Shown here: positions 34,677 through 43,520 of the stretch, piece by piece
Numbering within the stretch: the stretch's first letter is position 1
How the letters are laid out: every line of letters starts with the position of its first letter
DNA from: Paracoccus limosus
GTDB taxonomy: Bacteria > Pseudomonadota > Alphaproteobacteria > Rhodobacterales > Rhodobacteraceae
Length of the DNA stretch: 64,000 nt
Assembly (NCBI RefSeq): GCF_009711185.1
Contig: NZ_WMIF01000005.1
Span: forward strand, 62,001-126,000
Reading direction: 5' to 3'
The notes under the pieces: model-generated
Database searches by the model: none
The model's input: only the letters and a program-made list of their open reading frames with translations
Told to the model about the DNA's origin: nothing
Program-made: the position numbers and the translations under genes

Positions 34677-35398
34677 TGCAGATCCTCGCGTTCCAGTTCG
34701 ACCACCGAACCGTCGGCGCGGCCGATGATCGCAAGGTTGCAGATATCCAGAAACAGCCCGTGCTCGACCACGCCGGCGATGGCCGACAAGGCCCGCGCCA
34801 GCTGCGGCGCGTCGGGGATCTGGCCCAGATCCAGATCAAGGATCAGGTTGCCTTCATCGGTGATGACGGGCTGGCCGTCCTTTTCGCGCAGGATCACCGG
34901 GCGGTCGGCAAGCTCCAGCCGCTCCAGAGCGCGCTCGATCTGCCGGCGCGTGGTCTTCCAGCCAAAGGCGATCACCTCGACCGGCAGCTTGAAGGCCCCC
35001 AGCCGGTCCACGACCTTGCCCTGATCGGCCACGACCACCATGCGATCCGAGGCGGTGGCGACGATCTTTTCGCGCAGATGCGCCGCGCCGCCGCCCTTGA
35101 TCAGGTTCAGGTCGGGGTCCACCTCATCGGCGCCGTCGATGGTCAGGTCAAGCCAGCCGATATCGTTCAGATCCTCGACCACCAGCCCCAGCCCGCGGGC
35201 CTGTTCCGCCGTCGCCTTCGAGGTCGAGGCGCAGATCAGGTCCATCCCCTCGGCATGCACCCGCTCGGCCAGACGGTCGACAAAGATATTGGCGGTCGAG
35301 CCGGTGCCAAGGCCCAGCTTCATGCCGTTCTGCACCAGCGCCACAGCGGCGCGGGCGGCGGCATCCTTGGCGGGATCGACGGGCGAAGATTGGCTCAT
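34673..35398 (-). CDS. rpiA: Ribose-5-phosphate isomerase A
   Basis: A 241-residue cytoplasmic enzyme interconverting ribose-5-phosphate and ribulose-5-phosphate in the non-oxidative pentose phosphate pathway. Motifs LGLGTGSTANIFVD, DLTIDGADEVDPDLNLIKGGG and the catalytic Lys-Gly-Gly segment are intact. ATG 35398 is the expected start with residues SQSSPVDPAKD; a longer frame to 35515 shows no similarity. It is the first gene of a likely rpiA-gor-hflKC transcript and is divergent from ispDF. Confidence 0.95.
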   Translation of the reverse strand: MSQSSPVDPAKDAAARAAVALVQNGMKLGLGTGSTANIFVDRLAERVHAEGMDLICASTSKATAEQARGLGLVVEDLNDIGWLDLTIDGADEVDPDLNLIKGGGAAHLREKIVATASDRMVVVADQGKVVDRLGAFKLPVEVIAFGWKTTRRQIERALERLELADRPVILREKDGQPVITDEGNLILDLDLGQIPDAPQLARALSAIAGVVEHGLFLDICNLAIIGRADGSVVELEREDLQ

Positions 35399-35573
35399 GG
35401 CGGGGCTCCGATACGCTGGGACCTGGGGTTTGCCCCATCTTATACGCACAAGCCCGGCCGGGGGCCAACCGGCCAGCGCGCAACGTCCCGGCGAAATACG
35501 CGTGATCGCCCCCACGTCGCTGCGCCCGCATCGCCCGTTGCCAGCGCCCGGCTGCTGACCTAATCATGCCGCC

Positions 35574-36728
35574 ATGACGACATCCGCGCCCCTTCCCCCG
35601 ACCTATGCCGCGATCATCACCGCCGCCGGACGCGGCACCCGCGCCGGGGGCGAGACCCCCAAGCAATGGCGCGAGATCGGCGGCCGCAGCGTTCTGAGCC
35701 GCAGCATCGAGGCGTTTTCCGGCTTTTCGCGCATCATCGTGACGCTGGCGCCCGAGGATATGGCGCGCGGGGTCGCGGCTCTGGCAGGGCCGGTGGTGCT
35801 GGTGGCGGGGGGCGCCAGCCGCAGCGCCTCGATCCGGGCCGCGCTGGAAACGCTGGAAGGCAGCGGCGTGACGCATGTGCTGATCCATGACGCCGCCCGG
35901 CCACTGGTCAGCCGCGCGGTGATCGACGGCGTGGTGGCCGCCCTGCAAGCCGGCGCCCCGGCGGCCGCGCCCGCGCTGCCGGTGTCGGATGCACTGTGGC
36001 GGGCGCAGGATGGCTTTGTGACCGAAACCGCCGCCCGCGACGGGCTGTTTCGCGCCCAGACCCCGCAGGGCTTTGCGCTGCAGGCAATTCTGGACGCGCA
36101 TCGCCGCTTTCCCGAGGGCGGCGCCGACGATGTGGAGCTGGCGCTGCGCGCCGGCCTGCCGGTCACGGTCACGCCGGGCTCTGAGGACAATCTGAAACTG
36201 ACCTGGCCCGGCGATTTCGCCCGCGCCGAAAGGATATTGGGGGAAGCGATGGACATTCGGCTGGGCAATGGCTTTGACGTGCATGCCTTTACCGAGGGCG
36301 ATCACGTCTGGCTGTGTGGCGTCAGGATCGCGCATGACAAGGCACTTCTGGGCCATTCGGATGCCGATGTCGGCATGCATGCGCTGACCGATGCGATCTA
36401 TGGCGCGCTGGCGCAGGGCGACATCGGCCGGCATTTCCCGCCCTCGGACCCGCAATGGAAGGGCGCGGAAAGCCATATCTTTTTGCGCCACGCGGCGGAA
36501 CTGGCGCGGCAGATGGGCTATCAGCTTTCGAACGCCGATGTGACGCTGATCTGCGAGCGGCCCAAGGTCGGCCCCCATGCCGGCGCCATGGCGCTGCGCC
36601 TGTCGGAGATCATCGGCGTCGACCCCGACCGCATCAGCGTCAAGGCCACCACCAGCGAGCGGCTGGGCTTTACCGGGCGCGAGGAAGGCATTGCCGCCAT
36701 CGCCACCGCCACTCTGGTCCGGGGGTGA
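35574..36728 (+). CDS. ispDF: Bifunctional IspD/IspF, non-mevalonate isoprenoid synthesis
   Basis: A 384-residue fusion of two MEP-pathway enzymes. Residues 1 to about 225 are 2-C-methyl-D-erythritol-4-phosphate cytidylyltransferase: [17 protein letters not shown] and IHDAARPLV. From Met 226 onward is 2-C-methyl-D-erythritol-2,4-cyclodiphosphate synthase: GNGFDVHAF with the zinc ligands, [17 protein letters not shown] and [15 protein letters not shown]. The fused form is common in alphaproteobacteria. The middle enzyme IspE is elsewhere. The stop overlaps the pgpA ATG by 1 nt. Confidence 0.96.
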   Translation: MTTSAPLPPTYAAIITAAGRGTRAGGETPKQWREIGGRSVLSRSIEAFSGFSRIIVTLAPEDMARGVAALAGPVVLVAGGASRSASIRAALETLEGSGVTHVLIHDAARPLVSRAVIDGVVAALQAGAPAAAPALPVSDALWRAQDGFVTETAARDGLFRAQTPQGFALQAILDAHRRFPEGGADDVELALRAGLPVTVTPGSEDNLKLTWPGDFARAERILGEAMDIRLGNGFDVHAFTEGDHVWLCGVRIAHDKALLGHSDADVGMHALTDAIYGALAQGDIGRHFPPSDPQWKGAESHIFLRHAAELARQMGYQLSNADVTLICERPKVGPHAGAMALRLSEIIGVDPDRISVKATTSERLGFTGREEGIAAIATATLVRG

Positions 36729-37231
36729 TGGCGATGGACCGGATGATCGCCAGTTTCTTCGGCGCAGGCCACCTGCGGCCCGCGCCCGGCACATGGGGCT
36801 CGGCTGCGGCGGTGCTGATCGCGGTGCTGGCCTATGAATATCTGGCGCCCTGGCTGGTGCCGGCAGGCTTTGTGTTGGCAGTGCTCGCCGGGTTCTGGGC
36901 GGTGCCGCGCGTGCTGGCGGACAGCGCCGACAAGGATCCGTCCTGGGTGGTGATCGACGAGGTCGCGGGGCAATGGCTGGCGCTATCCTTCACCGTGATC
37001 CCGCTGGCCCGGCACGGGGTATCGATCCTGACGGCATGGCCGGGCTATGTCGCGCCCTTCCTGCTGTTTCGGCTGTTCGACATCTGGAAGCCGTGGATCA
37101 TCGGCCGCGCCGACCGGCGGGGCGATGCTACCGGGCTGATGCTGGACGATCTGCTGGCGGGCTTGTTCGCGGGCGTGGTCTCGGTCATTCTGGCCGGGCT
37201 TTACCATGGCCTGCTGGAGCCGATGCTGTGA
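36728..37231 (+). CDS. pgpA: Phosphatidylglycerophosphatase A
   Basis: A 167-residue inner-membrane enzyme that removes phosphate from phosphatidylglycerophosphate to make phosphatidylglycerol. The signature GHLRPAPGTWGSAAA is near residue 14, and VVIDEVAGQWLAL carries the conserved acidic residues. The RLFDIWKPWIIGRAD segment matches the C-terminal active part. Three or four hydrophobic helices are present. Translational coupling: TGATG with ispDF and GTGA with the next gene. Confidence 0.92.
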   Translation: MAMDRMIASFFGAGHLRPAPGTWGSAAAVLIAVLAYEYLAPWLVPAGFVLAVLAGFWAVPRVLADSADKDPSWVVIDEVAGQWLALSFTVIPLARHGVSILTAWPGYVAPFLLFRLFDIWKPWIIGRADRRGDATGLMLDDLLAGLFAGVVSVILAGLYHGLLEPML

Positions 37232-37698
37232 CCAATCCCGCCGATGTGCTGCACCTCGCCCGCCGCCGGGGCGTGATGATCGCCACCGCCGAAAGCTGCA
37301 CCGGCGGGCTGATCGCCGGGCGGCTGACCGATGTGGCGGGCTCGTCCGACGCCTTTGATCGCGGCTTTGTCACCTATTCCAACGCCGCCAAGGTCGAGAT
37401 GCTGGGCATCCGCCCCGAAACCCTCGACGCCCATGGCGCCGTCAGCGAGGAAATCGCCGCCGAAATGGCGCAGGGCGCGCTGGCCCGCAGCCAAGCCGGC
37501 ATCGCGGTTGCGGTGACGGGCATTGCCGGCCCCGGCGGGTCCGAGCACAAGCCCGAGGGCCGGGTCTGTTTCGGTCTCGCCGATCCCTTTGGCACCCATA
37601 CCGAAACGGTCGATTTCGGCGCCATCGGCCGGGCCGAGGTGCGCGCGGCCACTGTGGACCATGCGCTGGCGCTTTTGGCCGGGGCGCTTCAGCCCTGA
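37228..37698 (+). CDS. pncC: Nicotinamide-nucleotide amidase (CinA C-terminal domain)
   Basis: A 156-residue stand-alone CinA C-terminal domain protein. It deamidates nicotinamide mononucleotide to nicotinic acid mononucleotide in NAD recycling. Motifs TAESCTGGLIAG and VTGIAGPGGSEHKPEGRVCF match the family. It starts with GTG 37228, overlapping the pgpA stop, and its end overlaps the convergent ltaE gene by 10 bp. The N-terminal MoCF-like part of full CinA is missing, as in E. coli YgaD/PncC. Confidence 0.92.
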   Translation: MTNPADVLHLARRRGVMIATAESCTGGLIAGRLTDVAGSSDAFDRGFVTYSNAAKVEMLGIRPETLDAHGAVSEEIAAEMAQGALARSQAGIAVAVTGIAGPGGSEHKPEGRVCFGLADPFGTHTETVDFGAIGRAEVRAATVDHALALLAGALQP

Positions 37699-38726
37699 TC
37701 CAGCAGGTGCCGGAAACGGGCCACGTCATCCTCATGCGTGGCCCAAGAGGTCACCAGACGGATCACCACCGGCTCGCCCGCCGCAGGCGGCTGCTCTTGC
37801 CACAGCGAATGGCCGACGCCATGGGCGCCCAGCAGGGCGTGGACATGGGCCGGGATACGGGCAAAGACCTCATTGGCCTCGACCGGCACGACCAGCGCGC
37901 CGCCCGCCGCCACGATGGCCTGCGCCAAGGCAGCGGCCATGGCATTGGCACGGCGCGCCAGATCCAGCCACAGCCCATCCGTCACCAGCGCCAGCATCTG
38001 GGCGGCCAGAAAGCGCTGCTTGGACCAGACATGGCCCGATTGCTTGCGCCGGTAATCCAGCCCCTGCGCGCGGGCCGGATCGGCGATCACCACCGCCTCG
38101 GCCGCCAGCGCGCCGTTCTTGGTGCCGCCGAAACACAGCGCATCGACGCCGCGCAGCAGATCCGCCGGGGCACAGCCCAGACCCGCCACCGCATTGGCAA
38201 ACCGCGCCCCGTCCATATGCAGCGCCAGCCCGGCCGCATGTGTCACATCCGCCAAAGCCGCAACCTCGTCCGGGGCATAGACCGTGCCCCATTCCGTCGC
38301 ATTGGTGATCGAGACCAGCGCATTGGCGCCGTCGTTCAGGCTGCCCGCCGCACCAAAGCCGATGGCGCCGGCCAGTCCCTGCGGCGCGATCCGCCCGGCC
38401 TCGCCCGCCAGCGGCACCAGCTTGGCGCCATGCGAATAGAATTCGGGCGCGGCGCATTCGTCGCGATGGATATGCGCGGCGTCATGGCAATAGATCCGGC
38501 CGTAAGAGGGCGCGAATTGCGCGCAGACCAGCGCATTGGCCGCCGTGCCGGTGGCGACGAAACGCACCACTGCCTCGGGCCAGCCCAGCACCTCGCGGAT
38601 TGCCGCCTCGGCGCGCTGGCTGACCGGATCGGCCCCGTAGGAGGCCATGGCACCTTCGTTGCACTCGACCAAGGCCCGCAGCACCGCCGGATGCGCGCCG
38701 GCAGTGTTGTCCGAGCCGAAATTCAC
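37689..38726 (-). CDS. ltaE: Low-specificity L-threonine aldolase
   Basis: A 345-residue PLP enzyme that cleaves threonine or allo-threonine to glycine and acetaldehyde. The PLP-binding Lys is at about residue 203 (CFGGTKNGAL), the ring-stacking His is in HDAAHIHRDE, and Asp 172 (HMDGARFANA) contacts the PLP nitrogen. The start overlaps the ycgN-like gene by 4 nt. It is the last gene of the minus-strand run ribF-ycgN-ltaE. Confidence 0.93.
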   Translation of the reverse strand: MNFGSDNTAGAHPAVLRALVECNEGAMASYGADPVSQRAEAAIREVLGWPEAVVRFVATGTAANALVCAQFAPSYGRIYCHDAAHIHRDECAAPEFYSHGAKLVPLAGEAGRIAPQGLAGAIGFGAAGSLNDGANALVSITNATEWGTVYAPDEVAALADVTHAAGLALHMDGARFANAVAGLGCAPADLLRGVDALCFGGTKNGALAAEAVVIADPARAQGLDYRRKQSGHVWSKQRFLAAQMLALVTDGLWLDLARRANAMAAALAQAIVAAGGALVVPVEANEVFARIPAHVHALLGAHGVGHSLWQEQPPAAGEPVVIRLVTSWATHEDDVARFRHLLDQG

Positions 38727-39166
38727 GACTGGTCCTCGATGATATACTGCTCCCAGTCATCCTCGGTGATGCTGGCCTCGCTGACAGTCTGGCCGCGCAG
38801 GCTGATGCCGGCGGTATGCACCGTTTCGGGATCGCCCGAGATCAGATAGTGCCACGGATACAGGGGCTTGCCCTCGGCCCGCAGGCGATAGGCGCAGGTG
38901 GCGGGCAGCCACCAGGCGATTTCCTTCAGCTTCTTCGGCGTCAGCACGATGCAGTCGGGCACATAGTCATGCCGGTTGGCATAGCTGGAACAGCGGCAGG
39001 TGTCGTTGTCCAGAAGCCGACAGGCGACGCGGGTGAAATCCACCTCGCCGGTGTCCTCGTATTCGATCTTGTTCAGGCAGCATTTGCCGCAGCCGTCGCA
39101 CATGGCCTCCCATTCGTCGGGCTTGAGGCTGTTCAGCGGCAGTTCCCAGAAACGCTCACGCATCAT
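38723..39166 (-). CDS. YcgN family cysteine-cluster protein
   Basis: A 147-residue conserved protein of the UPF0260/YcgN family. The N-terminal cysteine cluster CDGCGKCCLNK (residues 23-33) and further cysteines in DTCRCSSYANR and DYVPDC suggest bound zinc or an iron-sulfur cluster, as in the related zinc/iron-chelating protein families. E. coli YcgN is similar in length, and the role is unknown. It is coupled by 4-nt overlaps to both ribF and ltaE. Confidence 0.9.
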   Translation of the reverse strand: MMRERFWELPLNSLKPDEWEAMCDGCGKCCLNKIEYEDTGEVDFTRVACRLLDNDTCRCSSYANRHDYVPDCIVLTPKKLKEIAWWLPATCAYRLRAEGKPLYPWHYLISGDPETVHTAGISLRGQTVSEASITEDDWEQYIIEDQS

Positions 39167-40092
39167 CGGCTCGACAGGATTTCGCGCGCACGGGCGCTGT
39201 CGCGGTCCATCTGCGCGATCAGCGCCGGCAGGCCGTCGAATTTCTGCTCGGGGCGCAGGTATTCGACCAGCGCGACCGACAGATGCTCGCCATAAAGGCT
39301 GGCATCGAAATCAAAGATAAAGCTTTCCAGATTCGGCTGGTTGCGCCCGAACATCGGCCGCACACCCAGACTGGCCACGCCCTTGTAGCTGCCCTGTTCG
39401 GGCCCGGTGAGCACATCGACCAGCACGGCATAGACGCCGAGCTTGGGCAGATGCAGCCCGTCCACCGCCATATTGGCGGTCGGATAGCCCAGCTCGCGGC
39501 CGCGCTTTTCGCCGTGGATCACCTCGCCGTCGATGCGGTGCCAATGGCCCAGCATCCGCTCGGCGTCGCGCATCCGGCCCTCGGTCAGGGCGGTGCGGAT
39601 CGCGGTCGAGCTGTATTCGTTCTGCCCGTCGCCGATCAGCGGCGCCACGGTCACATCAAAGCCCAGCTCATGGCCCAGCCGCGTCAGCACCCGCACATCG
39701 CCCGAGCGTTTGCGGCCAAAGCAGAAATCGGCGCCAACGGTGACATGGCGCACGCCCAGACCCTGCGACAGCACCTGCCGGGCAAATTCCTCGGGCGAAA
39801 GCCCGGCCAGAACCGCGTCGAAGGGCAGTTCGTAAAGCTGTTCCACCTGCAACCGCGCCAGCCGGTTGGCGCGCGATTCGGCGTTCATCAGCCGAAAGGG
39901 CGGCGCGTCAGGCTGGAAATATTCGCGCGGATGCGGCTCGAACGTCAGCACGCCCAGCGGCGCGGCGCAGGCATTGCGCGCCAGATCGATGACGGAACGA
40001 TGTCCCAGATGCACGCCGTCGAAATTGCCCATGGCGATGCTGGCTCCACGGGCGTCCGGCGGCAGAGCTGTCCAGTCGTGATGGATGCGCAA
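39163..40092 (-). CDS. ribF: Bifunctional riboflavin kinase/FAD synthetase
   Basis: A 309-residue enzyme making FMN and FAD from riboflavin. The N-terminal nucleotidyltransferase has GNFDGVHLGHRSV (residue 23 onward) and the GADFCFGRKRSGD loop. The C-terminal kinase domain has GRELGYPTANM and LESFIFDFDASLYG. Both active regions are intact, and the length is normal (about 310). The 32-bp gap to the PhaJ-like gene suggests co-transcription with it. Confidence 0.95.
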   Translation of the reverse strand: MRIHHDWTALPPDARGASIAMGNFDGVHLGHRSVIDLARNACAAPLGVLTFEPHPREYFQPDAPPFRLMNAESRANRLARLQVEQLYELPFDAVLAGLSPEEFARQVLSQGLGVRHVTVGADFCFGRKRSGDVRVLTRLGHELGFDVTVAPLIGDGQNEYSSTAIRTALTEGRMRDAERMLGHWHRIDGEVIHGEKRGRELGYPTANMAVDGLHLPKLGVYAVLVDVLTGPEQGSYKGVASLGVRPMFGRNQPNLESFIFDFDASLYGEHLSVALVEYLRPEQKFDGLPALIAQMDRDSARAREILSSR

Positions 40093-40124
40093 TCAGGCCC
40101 CCGATGGGCCGCAGGCCGGCCCGG

Positions 40125-40571
40125 TCAGTCGAATTTACGGCTTGGCGCCAGAACGACGGCCTCACCTTTCAGGACGACCGTATCACCGACAAGACAGCGG
40201 GTTGCAAGGGTAACGCGCCGTTTGGCGTGGTCGATCGCCTCGACGACAACCTCGGCGCGCACCATGTCGCCCGGGCGCACAGGTGCCATGAATTTCAGCG
40301 TCTGGCCCAGATAGACCGTGCCATGACCGGGCAATTGCTCGCCGATCACCGCCGAGATCAGGCCGGCGGTCAGCATGCCATGGGCAATGCGCCCCTGAAA
40401 GATGGTGTCGCGGGCATAATCATCGTCCAGATGCACCGGATTGCGGTCGGTCGAGATCTGCGCGAACATCTCGATATCCTCATCGGTGACCAGCTTTTGC
40501 AGATGGCGCATCATTCCGACTTCGAGATCCTCGATGACGATCGTGCCACGGGGAAGATTGTCCAGCATCAT
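40125..40571 (-). CDS. MaoC-like (R)-specific enoyl-CoA hydratase
   Basis: A 148-residue hot-dog-fold hydratase. The catalytic hydratase-2 motif is seen in ISTDRNPVHLDDDYA (Asp and His), followed by GRIAHGMLTAGLIS. Proteins of this size and motif hydrate trans-2-enoyl-CoA to (R)-3-hydroxyacyl-CoA, like PhaJ, which links fatty-acid oxidation to polyhydroxyalkanoate synthesis. ATG codons at 40571 and 40568 are both possible starts. A CTGC-N3-GCAG box of PhaR type lies 25 nt upstream, supporting a PHA role. No phaC or phaP is in the window. Confidence 0.85.
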   Translation of the reverse strand: MMLDNLPRGTIVIEDLEVGMMRHLQKLVTDEDIEMFAQISTDRNPVHLDDDYARDTIFQGRIAHGMLTAGLISAVIGEQLPGHGTVYLGQTLKFMAPVRPGDMVRAEVVVEAIDHAKRRVTLATRCLVGDTVVLKGEAVVLAPSRKFD

Positions 40572-40595
40572 TCAATGCCCTCGGTTGCCTTCATG

Positions 40596-40606
40596 CTGCA
40601 TAGCAG
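40596..40606. promoter_or_regulatory. PhaR-type operator CTGC-N3-GCAG
   Basis: CTGC-ATA-GCAG is extended to TGCTGC-ATA-GCAGCA at 40594-40608, a perfect palindrome. The reported PhaR recognition sequence in Paracoccus and Rhodobacter is of the CTGC-N3-GCAG form. It lies in an A+T-richer 100-bp gap just before the MaoC-like gene. Confidence 0.55.
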
Positions 40607-40673
40607 CAAAAAGACCTTCGAGCAACAAAATAACGCCGAACCTATACCAAACGACTATTTGTTACCGAGCCAT

Positions 40674-41543
40674 TCAGCGCAAGCGGCCAATGCTGTAGCG
40701 CGGATTTTCCGAGCGCGTGGCCAGCCATTCCGCCAGCCGCGCCGGATCGGGGTTTTCGACATCATCGCCGAACTGATCGGCCGCCAGACCGCCCGAGACG
40801 AACAGCGCGTCGATCCCCTCGCCCGCGGCACCCCGGATATCGGTGGCAATCCCGTCGCCGATGGCAAGGATGCGGGCGTCGTCGCTGACGCCCAGCTTGC
40901 GTCGCGCCAGATCATAAATCGGCGGATGCGGCTTGCCGAAATACAGCGACGTGCCCCCCAGATCGTCATAGAACTCGGCCAGCGCGCCGGCGCAATAAAG
41001 CCGGGTCTCACCCAGATCGACCACCACATCGGGATTGGCGCACAAGAGTTTCAGCCCGCGTTCGCGCGCCAGCATGAACCGGGCGCGGTAATCCTCGGGG
41101 ACCTCGTTCACCTCGTCGAAAAGGCCGGTGCAGACGATGCCCTCGGCCTCGTCCAAAGGAACCCTCTGGATCGGCGGCGCACCCTGCCATTCGGGCGGCA
41201 CGTCGGCGAAAAAGCCCTCGTCCTTGTCCATCATGATCGCCCAGACCTTGCGGCCGACGACGCCGGCAAACATCGCGTCCTGCGCCGCATCGCCCGAGCT
41301 GACGATCAGGTCCCAGGCGTCGCGTGCGACCGCCATGCGGTCCAGCTGGGCCGCGACATATTTCCACGGGCGCGGCGCATTGGTCAGCAGGACCACGCGG
41401 CCACCACCGGCGCGAAAGCGTTGCAGGGCGGCGACGGCGGCCGGAAAGGCCGCCACGCCATTGTGCAGGCAGCCCCAGAGATCGCAGAACACCACGTCAT
41501 AGTTCAGCGCAACCTCGTCCAGCGAGGAAATGATCTGCGTCAT
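40674..41543 (-). CDS. HAD-superfamily class IIA hydrolase
   Basis: A 289-residue HAD phosphatase of the class IIA type (NagD/pyridoxal-phosphatase-like), group found mainly in alphaproteobacteria. Motif I is FCDLWGCLHNG (nucleophile Asp near residue 20), motif II is VVLLTNAPRPW, motif III includes YFGKPHPPIYD, and motif IV is AIGDGIATDIRGA. The substrate is unknown. ATG 41543 starts the conserved N-terminus; the longer frame to 41627 overlaps the neighbour and is rejected. It is 16 nt after ppaC, so probably in one operon. Confidence 0.88.
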   Translation of the reverse strand: MTQIISSLDEVALNYDVVFCDLWGCLHNGVAAFPAAVAALQRFRAGGGRVVLLTNAPRPWKYVAAQLDRMAVARDAWDLIVSSGDAAQDAMFAGVVGRKVWAIMMDKDEGFFADVPPEWQGAPPIQRVPLDEAEGIVCTGLFDEVNEVPEDYRARFMLARERGLKLLCANPDVVVDLGETRLYCAGALAEFYDDLGGTSLYFGKPHPPIYDLARRKLGVSDDARILAIGDGIATDIRGAAGEGIDALFVSGGLAADQFGDDVENPDPARLAEWLATRSENPRYSIGRLR

Positions 41544-41559
41544 CTGGGTGCCTTTCGGA

Positions 41560-42486
41560 TCAGACGGCCAGCGCCGGGATGATCTGTTTCTTGCGCGACA
41601 TGATGCCGGGCAGGACCACGGTGTCACCGCTGACGGTGGCGTTGAAGCTTTTCTCGGCCACGGCCTTGACGAAATCGTTCGGGACCAGCAGCGTCGCTTC
41701 CTCGTTCAGGATGTCGACCACGAACAGCAGCACCTCATCGGCACCATCGGCGGCGGCAACGCCCGGCATCGCGGCCATCAGCGCATCCTTGCGGTCCAGC
41801 ACGACCTTGGGCGCGGTGGTTTCCAGAACCGAGACGCGCAGCTGCTTGCCGCCCAGCTCGTATTCCTTGCTGTCCATGCGCAGCAGGGCTTCCTCGCTAA
41901 AGGCCGACACGTCGGATTTCGCGGCAAACATCTCGGCGGCATATTCCGGGATCGAGACGCCCAGATCGGCAGCGACCTTTTCGGCGACCCAGCGGTCATG
42001 CGCGGTGGTGGTCGGGCTGCGGAATTCCAGCGTGTCCGACAGGATGCAGGTCAGCATCGCGCCCTTGATGGCTTTCGGCGCGCGGGCATAGGCCTCTTCG
42101 CCCATCAGGTCGAACATGATGGTGGCGGTGCAGGCCAGCGGGCGGATGGTGATGTTGATCGGCAGGCGCGTCTTGATGCCGCCGGCCAGCAGGTGGTGGT
42201 CGATGATCTCGATCACATCGGCATCATTGATCGAGGCGGGCAGCTCGGCCGGGTTGTTGGTGTCAACGATGACGCATTTGTCGCCGGCGGCCACGTCCGA
42301 AAAGATCTCGGGCTTGGGCAGGTCCCATTTCGCCAGCATCCATGCGGCCTCGGTGTTCGGCTCGCCTTGCAGCAGGGCGACGGCTGGCTCCTTGCGCACC
42401 TCGGTCAGATACCAGGCCCAGACGATGGGCGAGCCGGTCGAGTCGGTATCGGGGGCCTTGTGGCCAAAAACCTTGATCATGGGCAT
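41560..42486 (-). CDS. ppaC: Manganese-dependent inorganic pyrophosphatase (family II)
   Basis: A 308-residue DHH-family pyrophosphatase. The N-terminal DHH domain has FGHKAPDTDSTGS (His and Asp ligands), VIVDTNNP and IEIIDHHLLAG. The C-terminal DHHA2 domain ends with the conserved SRKKQIIP. Family II enzymes use Mn or Co and replace the Mg-dependent family I enzyme in some bacteria. Start codons at 42486 and 42480 are both plausible. The next gene downstream is a HAD phosphatase. Confidence 0.95.
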   Translation of the reverse strand: MPMIKVFGHKAPDTDSTGSPIVWAWYLTEVRKEPAVALLQGEPNTEAAWMLAKWDLPKPEIFSDVAAGDKCVIVDTNNPAELPASINDADVIEIIDHHLLAGGIKTRLPINITIRPLACTATIMFDLMGEEAYARAPKAIKGAMLTCILSDTLEFRSPTTTAHDRWVAEKVAADLGVSIPEYAAEMFAAKSDVSAFSEEALLRMDSKEYELGGKQLRVSVLETTAPKVVLDRKDALMAAMPGVAAADGADEVLLFVVDILNEEATLLVPNDFVKAVAEKSFNATVSGDTVVLPGIMSRKKQIIPALAV

Positions 42487-42540
42487 ACCTTATGAGGATC
42501 GGAAATTCGCGCGCCTTATAGGCCGGACGCCCCGCATTGT

Positions 42541-43182
42541 CTATTGACCCAAGCTGACCGCCGCATTGACCGCCAGCGCCAGGATCACCGTGTTGTAGAA
42601 GAACGACAGCGCCGAATGCAGCAGCGTGACGCGCCGCATCGCCGATAGCGTCACCGCCGTGTCCGAGGTCTGCGCGGTCATGCCCAGCGTAAAGCTGTAA
42701 TACAGAAAATCCCAGATCCCGGCCTCGTCGCCCTCGCCAAGGCCGGGAAAGCCCAGCCCGCACCGATAGCCCGTGCCCTTGGGCACATACCACAGGCTGG
42801 CATAGTGAAAGGCCATGACGGTGTGGATCATCGCCCAGCCCAGCGGCACCGCGATCAGCGCCATCACCGGCCGCGCCCAGACCCCGCCATGCGGATCGCT
42901 GAGCGTCATCACATTGGCCACCAGCCCCACCAGAACCGAGGAAACCGCGATCAGCACGATCAGCCACATGCCCTCGTCATCGTCATCGGCATGGGCGCGC
43001 AGCTCGACCGTGGTCATCCGGCGCACCTGCCACCATGCCAGCGCCAGATAGGTCAGGAAAAAGCTGTCGGCGAACACCAAAAGCCGGTCCACCCCCGGCA
43101 GCCACCATGTCAAAAGCCCCGCAAAGGCCCCCAGCACAAAGGCCGCCAGAAAGCGGTAATGCCGCCGCAGATCGGGGATCAC
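42541..43182 (-). CDS. DUF1345 family membrane protein
   Basis: A 213-residue predicted inner-membrane protein with about five helices, starting at GTG 43182, where the stop of the preceding gene overlaps (GTGA). Recognisable DUF1345 features are HYASLWY, GIWDFLYYSFTLGMTAQTSD and the final helix FFYNTVILALAVN. A short acidic cluster DDDDEG sits in the loop after helix 2. The GxTAQTSD region resembles an ion-channel pore loop, so a channel-like role is possible but unproven. Confidence 0.82.
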   Translation of the reverse strand: MIPDLRRHYRFLAAFVLGAFAGLLTWWLPGVDRLLVFADSFFLTYLALAWWQVRRMTTVELRAHADDDDEGMWLIVLIAVSSVLVGLVANVMTLSDPHGGVWARPVMALIAVPLGWAMIHTVMAFHYASLWYVPKGTGYRCGLGFPGLGEGDEAGIWDFLYYSFTLGMTAQTSDTAVTLSAMRRVTLLHSALSFFYNTVILALAVNAAVSLGQ

Positions 43183-43520
43183 GCGGAAACCGGCGTCTGC
43201 TGATGCTGCAGGATGCGCCAGTCGCCGTCGCGGCGGATCCAGCTGGTGGTGCACAGCGCGCGATAGGTGTCCGCCCCCGCACGGCGGGCGGTGACGCGAT
43301 AGGCCAGCACGCAGATCTCGTCGGTCTCGATCGAGGCGCGCTCGGCAAAGCCTACCTCTTGCCAGCGGGCGCAGGCCGAAAGATGCTCGACGATCTTGCG
43401 CCGGGTCAGGATGCCCAGGGGCGCCAGCGCCATCAGGCAACCGTCATCCAGCCGGCGCGCCGCTTCGGCGGCCCCGGCCAGCCAGAAGTCGCGTTCCTCT
43501 GTCCAAAGCTCATCCGCCAT
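43179..43520 (-). CDS. NTF2-like domain protein
   Basis: A 113-residue small protein with the predicted cone-shaped NTF2/SnoaL-like fold. The visible pattern is an N-terminal helix pair (ERDFWLAGAAEAARRLDD), a central helix LTRRKIVEHLSACARW and strands ending RRDGDWRILQHQQTPV, typical of DUF4440-like proteins. The function is unknown. A clear GGAGGTCAGG site precedes ATG 43520. Its start lies 11 nt inside the TraB/GumN gene, and its stop overlaps the DUF1345 start. Confidence 0.78.
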   Translation of the reverse strand: MADELWTEERDFWLAGAAEAARRLDDGCLMALAPLGILTRRKIVEHLSACARWQEVGFAERASIETDEICVLAYRVTARRAGADTYRALCTTSWIRRDGDWRILQHQQTPVSA

